From assembly GCA_025938035.1 (NCBI GenBank), contig JAICQE010000069.1, forward strand, positions 1 through 19,832: DNA of 19,832 nucleotides, written 5' to 3'. The notes under the pieces are model-generated. The model was not told the origin of the DNA. It did not search any database and worked only from the letters and a program-made list of their open reading frames with translations. Positions within the stretch are counted from its first letter, which is position 1, and each line of letters opens with the position of its first letter. Shown piece by piece: positions 1 through 6,295 of the stretch. A program made the position numbers and the translations under genes. The DNA comes from Vicinamibacteria bacterium. GTDB lineage: Bacteria; Acidobacteriota; Vicinamibacteria; Vicinamibacterales; UBA2999.

Positions 1-729
1 ATCGAGCGCTCGATCGATCCGGATACCTGGAGGACCGCTGGGTTCGCGCACGAGGAGGATCCGAACCACTTCCTCGACCTCGACTGGCAGGGCTTCGGAC
101 CGTATCCGTTCAACGGGCTGCCGCGCGACTACACCGCAGCCATCGCCAAGTTCGGACGCAGCCGGATGCAGGAGATGGGCACGCTGCCCTGGGCTGTCGA
201 AGAGCGCTACGGCGCCCTGCGGCGCGCGTTCCAGGACTACCCGCGCCGCGGCGCGTTCGGCCAGAACGACATCATTTTCTTTTCTGCCTGGCTGGCGCAC
301 TACGTCGCCGACGCACATGTGCCGTTTCATGCCGTCATCAACTACGACGGGCAGCTCACCGGGCAGAATGGCGTGCACGCACGCTTCGAGTCGACGACAT
401 TCGAACGGTATCGCGAGCGGCTGACGATCGTGCCGAAGCCGATCGCCCCGATCAGGGATCCGCGTGACTTCGCCTTTGCCACGCTCCTCGCGAGCAATCA
501 GCTGGTGCCGGCGATCCTGCAGGCGGATCTCGAGGCGATCGGTGCGCGCGACGTCTACGACGAGGCGTATTACGACGCGTTCTTCACGGCGAACCGCGCC
601 GTGCTCGAGCGGCGGCTCGGCGAAGCGATCGCCGCCACCGCCGCCATCATCGCCGGGGCGTGGGAGGCCGCTGGAAAGCCGGCGCTTCCGGTGAACCCGG
701 CTCCGCGTCCGCAGCGCCGGGCCCGTTGA
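1..729 (+). CDS. S1/P1 nuclease / zinc phospholipase C-like protein, 3' part
   Basis: The reading frame is open from the first base, so the start lies upstream and 242 residues are visible. Candidate zinc ligands sit in the arrangement of the phospholipase C/P1 nuclease superfamily: a His-rich acidic stretch HEEDPNHFLD (visible residues 17-26), then AHYVADAHVPFH (H100, D104, H106, H110) and GVHARFE (H126, E130). Members are exported trinuclear-zinc phosphodiesterases that cut nucleic acids or phospholipids. Substrate cannot be told from sequence, and the signal peptide, if any, is outside the window. The C-terminus is Pro/Arg-rich and ends shortly before a possible convergent short ORF. Superfamily assignment is fairly secure; the choice between nuclease and lipase is not. 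Confidence 0.8.
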   Translation: MERSIDPDTWRTAGFAHEEDPNHFLDLDWQGFGPYPFNGLPRDYTAAIAKFGRSRMQEMGTLPWAVEERYGALRRAFQDYPRRGAFGQNDIIFFSAWLAHYVADAHVPFHAVINYDGQLTGQNGVHARFESTTFERYRERLTIVPKPIAPIRDPRDFAFATLLASNQLVPAILQADLEAIGARDVYDEAYYDAFFTANRAVLERRLGEAIAATAAIIAGAWEAAGKPALPVNPAPRPQRRAR

Positions 730-859
730 CGTGCCCGTGCCGTGGCGGCGGTGTCCGGCGCAGCGTCACGTAGACGCCATCGTCTTCCTTCCAGTTGTCG
801 AGGATGGCGCGCTCGTGCGCCAGTCGAGGAGTCGGCAGCGGTGGAGTGCGGTGGTTCAC
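647..859 (-). CDS. Possible small hypothetical protein (70 aa), weak
   Basis: A GTG-started frame of 70 codons runs convergent to the nuclease-like gene and overlaps its last 83 bases. The half that does not overlap keeps a high share of G/C at third codon positions, and part of it (around AILDNWKEDDGVYVTLRR) reads like an ordinary soluble protein. The C-terminal half is Pro-rich and lies antisense to the other gene. No Shine-Dalgarno or clear -10 precedes the GTG. No family is recognised. It is the only reading that explains the 730-859 spacer, but it could be chance in GC-rich DNA. Confidence 0.25.
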   Translation of the reverse strand: MNHRTPPLPTPRLAHERAILDNWKEDDGVYVTLRRTPPPRHGHVNGPGAADAEPGSPEAPAFQRPPTPRR

Positions 860-933
860 CGGACCAGCCTATGAAACACTGACCGGGCGCGCCATCCTGT
901 GCGAACCGGATACCGCGCGGCGGCACCGTCCCA

Positions 934-939
934 TATAGT
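934..939 (+). promoter_or_regulatory. -10-like hexamer TATAGT, leaderless start
   Basis: TATAGT ends exactly 6 nt before the ATG at 946, and there is no purine-rich ribosome site. Transcription would then begin at or next to the A of the start codon. No convincing -35 hexamer is visible. The same arrangement recurs before three other genes here. Confidence 0.5.
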
Positions 940-945
940 CGCCGG

Positions 946-1530
946 ATGCAGATGGAGATGGCGCATTCCGGCGTGCACACCGCGTCTGGTACGCTCGTGA
1001 TCTTCACGCGCGTTGACGGGCTGCTGCGCCAGCGCGCCGCCTCGCCGTGCGAATTGTCGCGGGAGGCGCTCAACGCGCTGATCTCGACACGCGTACCGAT
1101 TGTCCTCGTCAGCGATTCGGGCGCGGCCGACATGCGCCAGATGCAGCGCGAGCTGGGCCTGATGCAGCCGTTCATTTCGCGCGGAGGAGCAGCCCTGCAC
1201 ATCCCGCCGGAGTATTTCACTCAACTGGACGATGTGGCGGCGCCGGACGACCAGTGGGAAATGTTCAGCTTCGACACCTTCGGCCCCGCGGCGGCGATGC
1301 GGCTGCTCGGCGCCCTGTTCCTGGCGCGCGGGCACGATAAGATTTTGACGGTTGGATTGGGCTGCGACACGAGCGACGGCGCGATGCTTGCCGCCGTGGA
1401 CATTCCGATTGTCGTGCGCGATCAGCGCCTCGATCAGTCGGCGCTGCTGCGATACGTTCCAGGCGCGTACCTGACGACTGCCACCGGCGCCGCGGGCTGG
1501 CTGGAAGCGGTGGTCGGGCCGCCCCGTTGA
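946..1530 (+). CDS. HAD-IIB / MPGP-like protein with degenerate active site
   Basis: The 194-residue protein follows the mannosyl-3-phosphoglycerate phosphatase branch of the HAD superfamily through its whole length: LVIFTRVDGLL (17-27), LVSDSGAADMRQMQRELGL (54-72), PFISRGGAALHIP (75-87), TVGLGCDTSDGAML (135-148) and VPGAYLTTATGAAGWLEAV near the end. The catalytic signatures are broken. Where the family has DxDGT the sequence is R22-V-D24-G-L26, so the nucleophilic Asp and the Thr are lost. The GDSxND loop reads GCDTSD, and the usual motif III Lys region (FDTFGPAAAMRLL) has no Lys. It is therefore probably not a phosphatase. Its stop codon abuts the kinase ATG, which suggests a sensory or scaffold role in that operon (inference). 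ATG 946 was chosen because of the -10 hexamer placed 6 nt upstream; 952 and 958 are alternatives. Confidence 0.8.
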   Translation: MQMEMAHSGVHTASGTLVIFTRVDGLLRQRAASPCELSREALNALISTRVPIVLVSDSGAADMRQMQRELGLMQPFISRGGAALHIPPEYFTQLDDVAAPDDQWEMFSFDTFGPAAAMRLLGALFLARGHDKILTVGLGCDTSDGAMLAAVDIPIVVRDQRLDQSALLRYVPGAYLTTATGAAGWLEAVVGPPR

Positions 1531-2946
1531 ATGTCTGATTCCGTCATCCGCAACGTCGTCAAGGGCATCGAAGGCGCGTCGGCCAGCGTCTCGTCCATTA
1601 TCGGCGCCCTCACCGCCGGCTTCGCCGTCGTACTCGCGGTGTGGGTCTTCGCCGGCTACGAACTGATCAGCAGCCTCGGCGACGTCAGGGATCGCGTCCA
1701 GGCGGAGCACGCCGCCTATGCGCGTGCGGCCGATGCCGTGTCGGTGATTCGCCGTAACGTGCTCGAAGGGTCGATCAACGTCCGTGACGCGCTTATCGAC
1801 GCCGATGACGTCGCGCGCCGGACGTACCGCGACGAACTGCGCGTCCTCCGCGAAGCGACCGAACGGCGCGTGGCGGAATACGTGCCGCAGGCGCAGTCGG
1901 CGGCAGAACGCGACGAGTGGGCCAAATTGGAGGCCAAGCTCGCCGAGTACTGGCCGTCGCTCGAATTCGTCTTCGCCGACGATCTGCCGACCAATACCAC
2001 CCGCGCGGCGACGATGCTGCGGCGGAACGTACGGCCGATTCGCAAGGACGTCCTCACGCTGCTCGATAACCTGAGGACGCTGCAGCAGGCGGCGCTCGCG
2101 CAGCACAATGCCGATGTCGCGCAGCTCTATGCCGATGCGCGCGCGCGATTCGTGTGGATCGTCGGCGTCGCGCTGCTGCTCGGGCTCGCCGCTGCGTGGT
2201 TCGCCACCTGGCACGTCGCCGGCCTCGAACGCGAGATCAACCGCCAGCGTCTGGCGGAAACGCACAATCGTCTCGACCTCGAGCGCCTGTCGGCGCGCCT
2301 GGTCGACGCGCAGGAGCAGGAGCGCCGCAGCCTGGCGCGCGAACTCCACGATGAAGTGGGACAGGCGCTGACGGCGATCAAGATGTCGGTCGGCGTCGCG
2401 CTGCGAACGCCGGGCACGCATCCTCGCGCGCACGCCGCGCTCGAAGAGGCGCGCGGCGTGGCGGAAACGACGCTGCAGGGCGTCCGCGATCTGTCGCAGC
2501 TCCTGCACCCGTCGATGCTCGACGACTTCGGCCTGCCGGAAACGCTGGCCGCGTACCTGCGGAATTTTTCGAAGCGCACCGGCATTCGCGCGCACTTCTC
2601 CCATGAAGACCGCAACGACCGCATGCCGCCCGACGTCGAAGTGTGCCTCTACCGGATCGTGCAGGAGGCGCTGACCAACGTCGCGCGGCACAGTGGCGCG
2701 CTGTCGTGCGCCGTGTCGCTGCGGCGCATCGACGACCAGGTGGAGCTCGTGGTCGAGGACTCCGGCCGCGGGATGGCCGAGGCGTCCGGCGGGGCCGATG
2801 CGCGCCGCGGCCTCGGCCTGATGGGCATGCGCGAGCGCGCCCAGTCGCTGGCCGGCCGCTTCAGCATCGACAACCGTCCCGAAGGCGGCACACGCATCGT
2901 GGTCACGCTGCCGCTCGGTGCGCACGCCACGCGGAAGGCCGGCTGA
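1531..2946 (+). CDS. Membrane sensor histidine kinase, NarL/DegS type
   Basis: 471 residues. One helix at about 23-42 and a second at about 207-228 bracket a roughly 165-residue helical periplasmic segment of the four-helix-bundle sensor kind. A short coiled linker leads to a HisKA_3 dimerisation domain with the phosphoacceptor H273 in RELHDEVGQ. An HATPase_c domain follows: N box in EALTNVARHS, G1 in VEDSGRGM, and G2 in RGLGLMGMRERA. The kinase would autophosphorylate on His and pass phosphate to the regulator encoded next. The ATG directly follows the stop of the HAD-like gene with no spacer, and its own stop overlaps the regulator start as TGATG, so the three are translationally coupled. 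The signal sensed is unknown. Confidence 0.95.
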   Translation: MSDSVIRNVVKGIEGASASVSSIIGALTAGFAVVLAVWVFAGYELISSLGDVRDRVQAEHAAYARAADAVSVIRRNVLEGSINVRDALIDADDVARRTYRDELRVLREATERRVAEYVPQAQSAAERDEWAKLEAKLAEYWPSLEFVFADDLPTNTTRAATMLRRNVRPIRKDVLTLLDNLRTLQQAALAQHNADVAQLYADARARFVWIVGVALLLGLAAAWFATWHVAGLEREINRQRLAETHNRLDLERLSARLVDAQEQERRSLARELHDEVGQALTAIKMSVGVALRTPGTHPRAHAALEEARGVAETTLQGVRDLSQLLHPSMLDDFGLPETLAAYLRNFSKRTGIRAHFSHEDRNDRMPPDVEVCLYRIVQEALTNVARHSGALSCAVSLRRIDDQVELVVEDSGRGMAEASGGADARRGLGLMGMRERAQSLAGRFSIDNRPEGGTRIVVTLPLGAHATRKAG

Positions 2947-3596
2947 TGGGACGCGTTCGTATCCTCCTGGCGGACGACCACACGGTGGTTCGCCAGGGAC
3001 TGCGCAAGTTGCTCGAAGAGCGTCCGGACTGGGAGGTCATTGCCGAAGCGGGCGACGGCAGGGAAGCCGTTCGGCTCGCCGAACAACACAAGCCGGACGT
3101 GGCCATCCTCGACGTCGCCATGCCGCTGCTGAACGGCATCGAAGCGACGCGCCAGATCACCAAGCGCGTGCCCTCCACGCGCGTGCTCGTCCTCAGCATG
3201 CACGCCGACGAAGCCTACGTGACGCAGATCCTCCAGGCCGGCGCCACCGGCTATCTGCTGAAGGACTCAGCGGACGTCGATCTGCTGAAGGCCGTCGGCG
3301 AAGCGGCACAGGGCCGTTCGTTCTTCAGCCCCGCCATCGCGCGCGTCATGCTCGACGACTACGTGCGCCAGCTCGCCGACAAAGGCGTCACCGACCGCTA
3401 CGAATCGCTCTCCGAGCGCGAGCGCGAAATCTTCCAGTTGATTGCCGAAGCCAAGACCAACAAGGAGATCGCCGCGCTGCTCAATGTGAGCCCGAGCACG
3501 GTGGAAACCCACAGGGCTCACATCATGGAGAAGCTGGACCTGCACAGCGCGGCGGAAATCGTTCTCTACGCCGTTCGCCGCGGCGTCATCCGGTAA
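2946..3596 (+). CDS. NarL/FixJ-family response regulator
   Basis: 216 residues. The receiver domain carries the acidic pair D10/D11, the phosphoacceptor D56 in AILDVAMP, the switch Ser in VLVLSMHAD and the conserved Lys in YLLKDS. After a linker of about 20 residues comes a LuxR-type helix-turn-helix: LSEREREIFQLIAEAKTNKE, then SPSTVETHRAHIMEKL. The start at 2946 overlaps the kinase stop (TGATG); longer in-frame readings run inside the kinase gene and are rejected. It is the cognate partner of the kinase and would bind DNA when phosphorylated. Its target genes cannot be read from the window, but the structured region and divergent pair just downstream are near candidates. Confidence 0.96.
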   Translation: MGRVRILLADDHTVVRQGLRKLLEERPDWEVIAEAGDGREAVRLAEQHKPDVAILDVAMPLLNGIEATRQITKRVPSTRVLVLSMHADEAYVTQILQAGATGYLLKDSADVDLLKAVGEAAQGRSFFSPAIARVMLDDYVRQLADKGVTDRYESLSEREREIFQLIAEAKTNKEIAALLNVSPSTVETHRAHIMEKLDLHSAAEIVLYAVRRGVIR

Positions 3597-3607
3597 ATCC
3601 GTAGCTG

Positions 3608-3661
3608 GGTAGCCTGCGTTGCCTTGGTGGTCTGGGTAACAACTCAGCCACCCGGGCTACC
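3608..3661 (+). ncRNA. Strong hairpin, candidate structured RNA
   Basis: GGTAGCC (3608-3614) pairs with GGCTACC (3655-3661). Inside it, GGTGG (3626-3630) pairs with CCACC (3648-3652), and CTGGGT (3632-3637) pairs with ACTCAG (3642-3647) across an AACA loop. This gives 18 base pairs with one G-T wobble, an 11-nt bulge on the 5' side and a single-base bulge. GTAGC at 3601-3605 could compete for the same GCTAC strand, giving an alternative fold. There is no T-run, so it is not a classical terminator. It starts 11 bases after the response-regulator stop. I do not recognise it as a known riboswitch class. Confidence 0.4.
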
Positions 3662-3689
3662 GAGCCGAGCCAACGAAATATCGGGTCTA

Positions 3690-3766
3690 TGCGGGATGGA
3701 CTGGCCGGGGCTGGACTGTCAACATTGCCCCTGGACGCGCCCCCGCAGTGCTTCCCCCGCGTCCAG
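3690..3766. other. Two further inverted repeats in the 3597-3803 spacer
   Basis: TGCGGG (3690-3695) can pair with CCCGCA (3742-3747), enclosing CCGGGGC (3705-3711) paired with GCCCCTGG (3727-3734, one bulged T). Overlapping this, CTGGACGCG (3731-3739) is a perfect 9-bp inverted repeat with CGCGTCCAG (3758-3766). The two folds are mutually exclusive. GC-rich DNA makes some chance pairing likely, so the function is unproven. Confidence 0.3.
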
Positions 3767-3778
3767 GTCGCCTCCCCA

Positions 3779-3800
3779 GGGCCGGTCGAAAGGCCGGCCC
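3779..3800. repeat. GC-rich palindrome with GAAA loop
   Basis: GGGCCGGTC and GGCCGGCCC form a 9-bp stem (one T-G wobble) closed by GAAA. It resembles the reverse complement of the 6251-6273 element and sits just past the stop of the minus-strand winged-helix gene. No T-run follows on either strand. It may act as a 3'-end structure for that transcript. Confidence 0.5.
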
Positions 3801-3803
3801 GAT

Positions 3804-4130
3804 TTATCCCCCGATTGCGTCCGACGCCTGGCTTGGATTCCGCCGGTAGGCATCCACCAGCGCGAGCGCCTGCGACTCGAGCTCGGAGGTGCCCGGCCGG
3901 AAGCGATATCGCAGGTCTCCGGTGATCCGTATGTCCAGCAGGTTGTTCCGGGCGAGGTGATCCAGAGCCGCGCGCGCGGTACCGCGCGTCATGCCGAGTG
4001 TCCGGGCGATGGCCGGCGCGTCGTGCCAGCGATCCCGTTCCTCGACGCAGAGCGCCAGGACTTTCAAATCTTCGAGCGAACCAAGGTGGGTGGCGGCAAA
4101 GCGCGCGAGGGGTACGGGCAACGCATTCAT
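3804..4130 (-). CDS. Small winged-helix-like DNA-binding protein
   Basis: 108 residues. The stretch from about 20 to 75 has the look of a winged helix: helix 1 LEDLKVLALCVEE, helix 2 APAIARTLGM, a recognition helix TRGTARAALDHLARNNLL, then a short beta wing DIRITGDLRYRFRPGT. A C-terminal helix (SQALALVDAYRRNP) could mediate dimerisation. This fits a small MarR/ArsR-like transcription factor, probably binding nearby DNA. It is divergent from the small membrane protein gene, with about 100 bases between the two starts, an arrangement typical of local regulation. No clear Shine-Dalgarno precedes the ATG. The DNA-binding call is from pattern only; no named family is assigned. Confidence 0.7.
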   Translation of the reverse strand: MNALPVPLARFAATHLGSLEDLKVLALCVEERDRWHDAPAIARTLGMTRGTARAALDHLARNNLLDIRITGDLRYRFRPGTSELESQALALVDAYRRNPSQASDAIGG

Positions 4131-4234
4131 GGGGTGATCCGGATGGTAACGGCCGTCGCAGGCCGGCGGTATCCGGTCCTCACCTTATCCAGACCATGGC
4201 ACACCCCTTGCCAATTGTCTTGGTCGAGGTGGCT

Positions 4235-4384
4235 ATGCTCTGGACGCTGCTCGTTCTGGTGTTGCTGGTCTGGGTGATTGGTTTCCTGTTCGACGTCGCC
4301 GGCGGCCTGATTCACCTGCTGCTGCTCGCCGCGCTCGCGTTGCTGCTGTTCAATCTCTTCAGTGCGAGGAGGAAGGCGCTTTAG
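4235..4384 (+). CDS. Small two-helix membrane protein, lmo0937-like
   Basis: 49 residues, MLWTLLVLVLLVWVIGFLFD and onward: two hydrophobic helices (about 2-19 and 23-41) split by a DVAGGLIH turn, ending in a basic tail ARRKAL. The length, the MLWT start and the GGLIH turn match the lmo0937 family of tiny membrane proteins, which are of unknown function. GAGG (4226-4229) lies 5 nt before ATG 4235, so this start is preferred to the ATG at 4197, which has no ribosome site and would add residues not seen in the family. It lies divergent from the winged-helix gene, which may control it (inference). Confidence 0.75.
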   Translation: MLWTLLVLVLLVWVIGFLFDVAGGLIHLLLLAALALLLFNLFSARRKAL

Positions 4385-4390
4385 ACTAGT

Positions 4391-4427
4391 AACCACCAAC
4401 CACTTACCACCAACCACCAACCCAACG
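4391..4427 (+). promoter_or_regulatory. A/C-rich, SD-less leader with ACCACCAACC repeats
   Basis: The 37 bases before ATG 4428 are almost free of G and built from repeats of the kind ACCACCAACC. There is no purine-rich ribosome site. As RNA it would be unstructured, which may allow ribosome loading without Shine-Dalgarno pairing. Whether it is a leader or a simple-sequence patch is unknown. Confidence 0.35.
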
Positions 4428-5135
4428 ATGGACGTCTTCGTCATTCCGGTCGGTCCCGGCCGGTACGAGCTGTATTGCGAACAGCCGGTCGCAGGGGAGG
4501 AGCCGGTCGAGCCCGAGACCAGCGGTTTGTTCGCCAGGATCCGTCGGCGGTTCGGCGGGATCGTCCGGGCGGCGGAAGAGCGTCACCGCGCGGGCGACAC
4601 GCCCGATCCGGAGCCCAAGAGCTGGATCGGCCGGATGCAGGATCGCGGCATGGCGTGGGCCGCCGAGCGAATCGCGGAGCAGCGCCTCCTCTGGAACCTT
4701 CGCGGCCAGACGTCGGCGACGGCGGCGCACCCGGCCGATATGAGCTTCGACGAAGTGCACGCCCTCATTCGCGATTCGCTGCGCCGCGACTACGACCGCC
4801 ACCGCCGGTGGATGTATATCGACGGCGCATTGTTCGTCGTGACGTTCGTCGCGTTCTTCCCGCTGGTCGTCATTCCCGGCGTGGCGAATCTGCCCGCGGT
4901 GTATTTCGGATTCCGCTTCATCGGCCATTTCCTGTCCATGCGCGGAGCGCTCAACGCGCTGCGCAACGTCGCCTGGCGCGGCCGGTCGTGCCCGCCCCTC
5001 GACGAGCTGCGCGAACTGGCCCTCCAGGATCCGCACGCGCGCGAGGCACGGGTGCGCGACGTCGCCGCCCGCGTGCGGCTGGAACAGCTGCCGAAGTTCT
5101 TCGATCGGGTCGCGATCGCACGATCCCCGGCTTGA
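4428..5135 (+). CDS. Two-helix membrane protein, Mit_KHE1-like
   Basis: 235 residues. The N-terminus MDVFVIPVGPGRYELYCE resembles the start of proteins in the family named after mitochondrial K+-H+ exchange (Mit_KHE1), whose biochemical role in bacteria is not established. A long basic, charged helical part (about 30-120) follows. Two hydrophobic helices at about 129-172 (GALFVVTFVAFFPLVVIPGV and NLPAVYFGFRFIGHFL) form a hairpin, and the C-terminal tail of about 60 residues is charged. It is probably an inner-membrane protein. ATG 4428 is chosen because the family-like VFVIPVGP motif begins right after it; the longer reading from 4362 overlaps the upstream gene. The family call is from memory of the N-terminal motif. 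Confidence 0.6.
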   Translation: MDVFVIPVGPGRYELYCEQPVAGEEPVEPETSGLFARIRRRFGGIVRAAEERHRAGDTPDPEPKSWIGRMQDRGMAWAAERIAEQRLLWNLRGQTSATAAHPADMSFDEVHALIRDSLRRDYDRHRRWMYIDGALFVVTFVAFFPLVVIPGVANLPAVYFGFRFIGHFLSMRGALNALRNVAWRGRSCPPLDELRELALQDPHAREARVRDVAARVRLEQLPKFFDRVAIARSPA

Positions 5136-5177
5136 TTTCCGCGCCCGTCGCCACCCGAAATTGAACCGCTGTCACGG

Positions 5178-5183
5178 TACAAT
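5178..5183 (+). promoter_or_regulatory. -10-like hexamer TACAAT before lpxD
   Basis: TACAAT ends 8 nt before the GTG at 5192, and no ribosome site lies between. TTGAAC at 5161-5166 resembles a -35 box but is only 11 nt away, too close for standard spacing. The layout fits a leaderless or nearly leaderless lpxD mRNA. Confidence 0.5.
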
Positions 5184-5191
5184 TCCGGCAC

Positions 5192-6226
5192 GTGAAGCTC
5201 AGCGATCTCGCGGCGGCCCTCGATTGCGACCTGGAAGGCGACGGCGGGATCGAGATCCTCCGCGTCGCCGGCATCCAGGATGCCGGGCCCGGCGACGTCA
5301 CGTTCGTCGCCAATCCGAAATACGAAAAGCTGCTGGCGGCGACGCGCGCGTCCGCCGTGATTCTCAAGCGCGCCTCGCCGTCCGCTCCGGTGGCGACGCT
5401 GCGCGCGGACGACCCCTACCTCGCCTTCGCGCGCGCCGTGCGGTTGTTCGCTCCCGACTGGCGCCCGGCGCCGGGGGTCCATGCCCACGCGGCCGTGGCG
5501 GACGACGCGCAGCTTGGCCGCGAGGTCTCCGTCGGCGCGTTTGCCGCCATCGAGTCGGCCGTTTCCATCGGCGACCGCACCGTCATCTTCCCCAACGTCA
5601 CGATTGGCCGCGGCGCGCGAATCGGCAGCGACTGTGTGATCCACTCGAACGTCTCGATCCGCGAACGCGTCACGATTGGCGACCGCGTCATCCTGCAGAA
5701 CGGCGTGGTCATCGGCGGCGACGGCTACGGCTTCGTCCGCCGGCGGGACGGCACGCACGAGAAGATTCCGCAGACCGCGGCCGTGGTCATCGAAGACGAC
5801 GTCGAGCTCGGCGCGAATACCACCGTGGATCGGCCCGCGGTCGGCGAAACACGGATCAAGGCCGGGACGAAGATCGACAACCTCGTGCAGATCGCGCACG
5901 GCGTCACGGTTGGCCGCAATGTGCTGATGGCGGCGCAGGTCGGGATTGCCGGCAGCACCGAGATCGGCGACGAAGTGATGTTTGGCGGACAGGTCGGCGT
6001 CGGCGGCCATCTCACGGTCGGGCGCGGCGCGATGGCCGTCGGTCAGTCGGGCGTCACGAACTCGCTCGACCCGGGCGTCATGGTCGCCGGCTATCCGGCC
6101 ATCGACAGCCGTGAGTGGCGGAAAGCCTCCGTCCTCTTCCGCCGGCTCCCCGAATTGAAACGCCGCATCGAGGAGCTGGAGGCCCGCCTCGCCGCTCTCA
6201 CCGGCCAGACGCCGAAATCCGGCTGA
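5192..6226 (+). CDS. lpxD: UDP-3-O-(3-hydroxyacyl)glucosamine N-acyltransferase
   Basis: 344 residues, the usual length. LpxD moves a 3-hydroxyacyl chain from acyl carrier protein to the 2-amino group of UDP-3-O-acylglucosamine, the third step of lipid A synthesis, in the cytosol. The N-terminal uridine-binding domain (1 to about 100) includes GPGDVTFVANPKY. A left-handed beta helix of hexapeptide repeats follows (about 105-310: IGDRTVIFPNVTIGRGARIG and so on). The catalytic His is H236 in QIAHGV, and the family landmark GGDGYGFV is present. A C-terminal helix (RLPELKRRIEELEARL) closes the trimer. The GTG start is supported by N-terminal homology (VKLSDLAAAL) and the -10 hexamer just upstream. 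Its stop codon lies inside a palindromic repeat. lpxB lies four genes on. Confidence 0.97.
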   Translation: MKLSDLAAALDCDLEGDGGIEILRVAGIQDAGPGDVTFVANPKYEKLLAATRASAVILKRASPSAPVATLRADDPYLAFARAVRLFAPDWRPAPGVHAHAAVADDAQLGREVSVGAFAAIESAVSIGDRTVIFPNVTIGRGARIGSDCVIHSNVSIRERVTIGDRVILQNGVVIGGDGYGFVRRRDGTHEKIPQTAAVVIEDDVELGANTTVDRPAVGETRIKAGTKIDNLVQIAHGVTVGRNVLMAAQVGIAGSTEIGDEVMFGGQVGVGGHLTVGRGAMAVGQSGVTNSLDPGVMVAGYPAIDSREWRKASVLFRRLPELKRRIEELEARLAALTGQTPKSG

Positions 6227-6234
6227 AGCCGGAT
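6217..6234. repeat. Palindrome spanning the lpxD stop codon
   Basis: ATCCGGCT, GA, AGCCGGAT: an 8-bp perfect stem with a 2-nt centre. The TGA stop of lpxD (6224-6226) lies at the middle. It differs by one central base from the palindrome after the YqgE-like gene (18859-18874), so both look like copies of one dispersed element. Confidence 0.7.
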
Positions 6235-6250
6235 CCACCGATGATGGTAG

Positions 6251-6273
6251 AGGCCGACCTTTCAGGCCGGCCT
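6251..6273. repeat. GC-rich hairpin repeat (REP-like)
   Basis: AGGCCG (6251-6256) pairs with CGGCCT (6268-6273), and CCT (6258-6260) with AGG (6264-6266) around a TTC loop, leaving one A-C mismatch. It lies 16 bases after the previous palindrome, forming a two-hairpin unit between lpxD and the next gene. TTTCC follows, too short for a standard terminator tail. Confidence 0.65.
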
Positions 6274-6295
6274 TTCCGTTAACCAGGATTTGCGA

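Noticed and set aside
946..1530. Active mannosyl-3-phosphoglycerate phosphatase
   Set aside because: The nucleophile Asp, motif III Lys and GDSxND motif are not preserved.
856..2925. 689-codon minus-strand open frame
   Set aside because: It lies antisense to three well-supported genes, has Arg/His/Ala-rich shadow composition and no domain; long antisense frames are expected in GC-rich coding DNA.
3608..3661. Cyclic-di-GMP-I riboswitch
   Set aside because: The 3' half has a loose likeness (AGCCACCCGGGCTACCGAGCC-like phrases), but the conserved 5' segments and GAAA-bearing helix of that class are missing.
3624..4277. 217-codon plus-strand open frame over the hairpin region
   Set aside because: Runs through intergenic hairpins and antisense to the winged-helix gene; no protein-like pattern.
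4391..4427. G-quadruplex on the minus strand
   Set aside because: The minus strand carries only GG runs, so at best a weak two-layer structure; not claimed.
4790..6238. 482-codon minus-strand open frame
   Set aside because: Antisense to lpxD and the Mit_KHE1-like gene; composition is that of a shadow frame.
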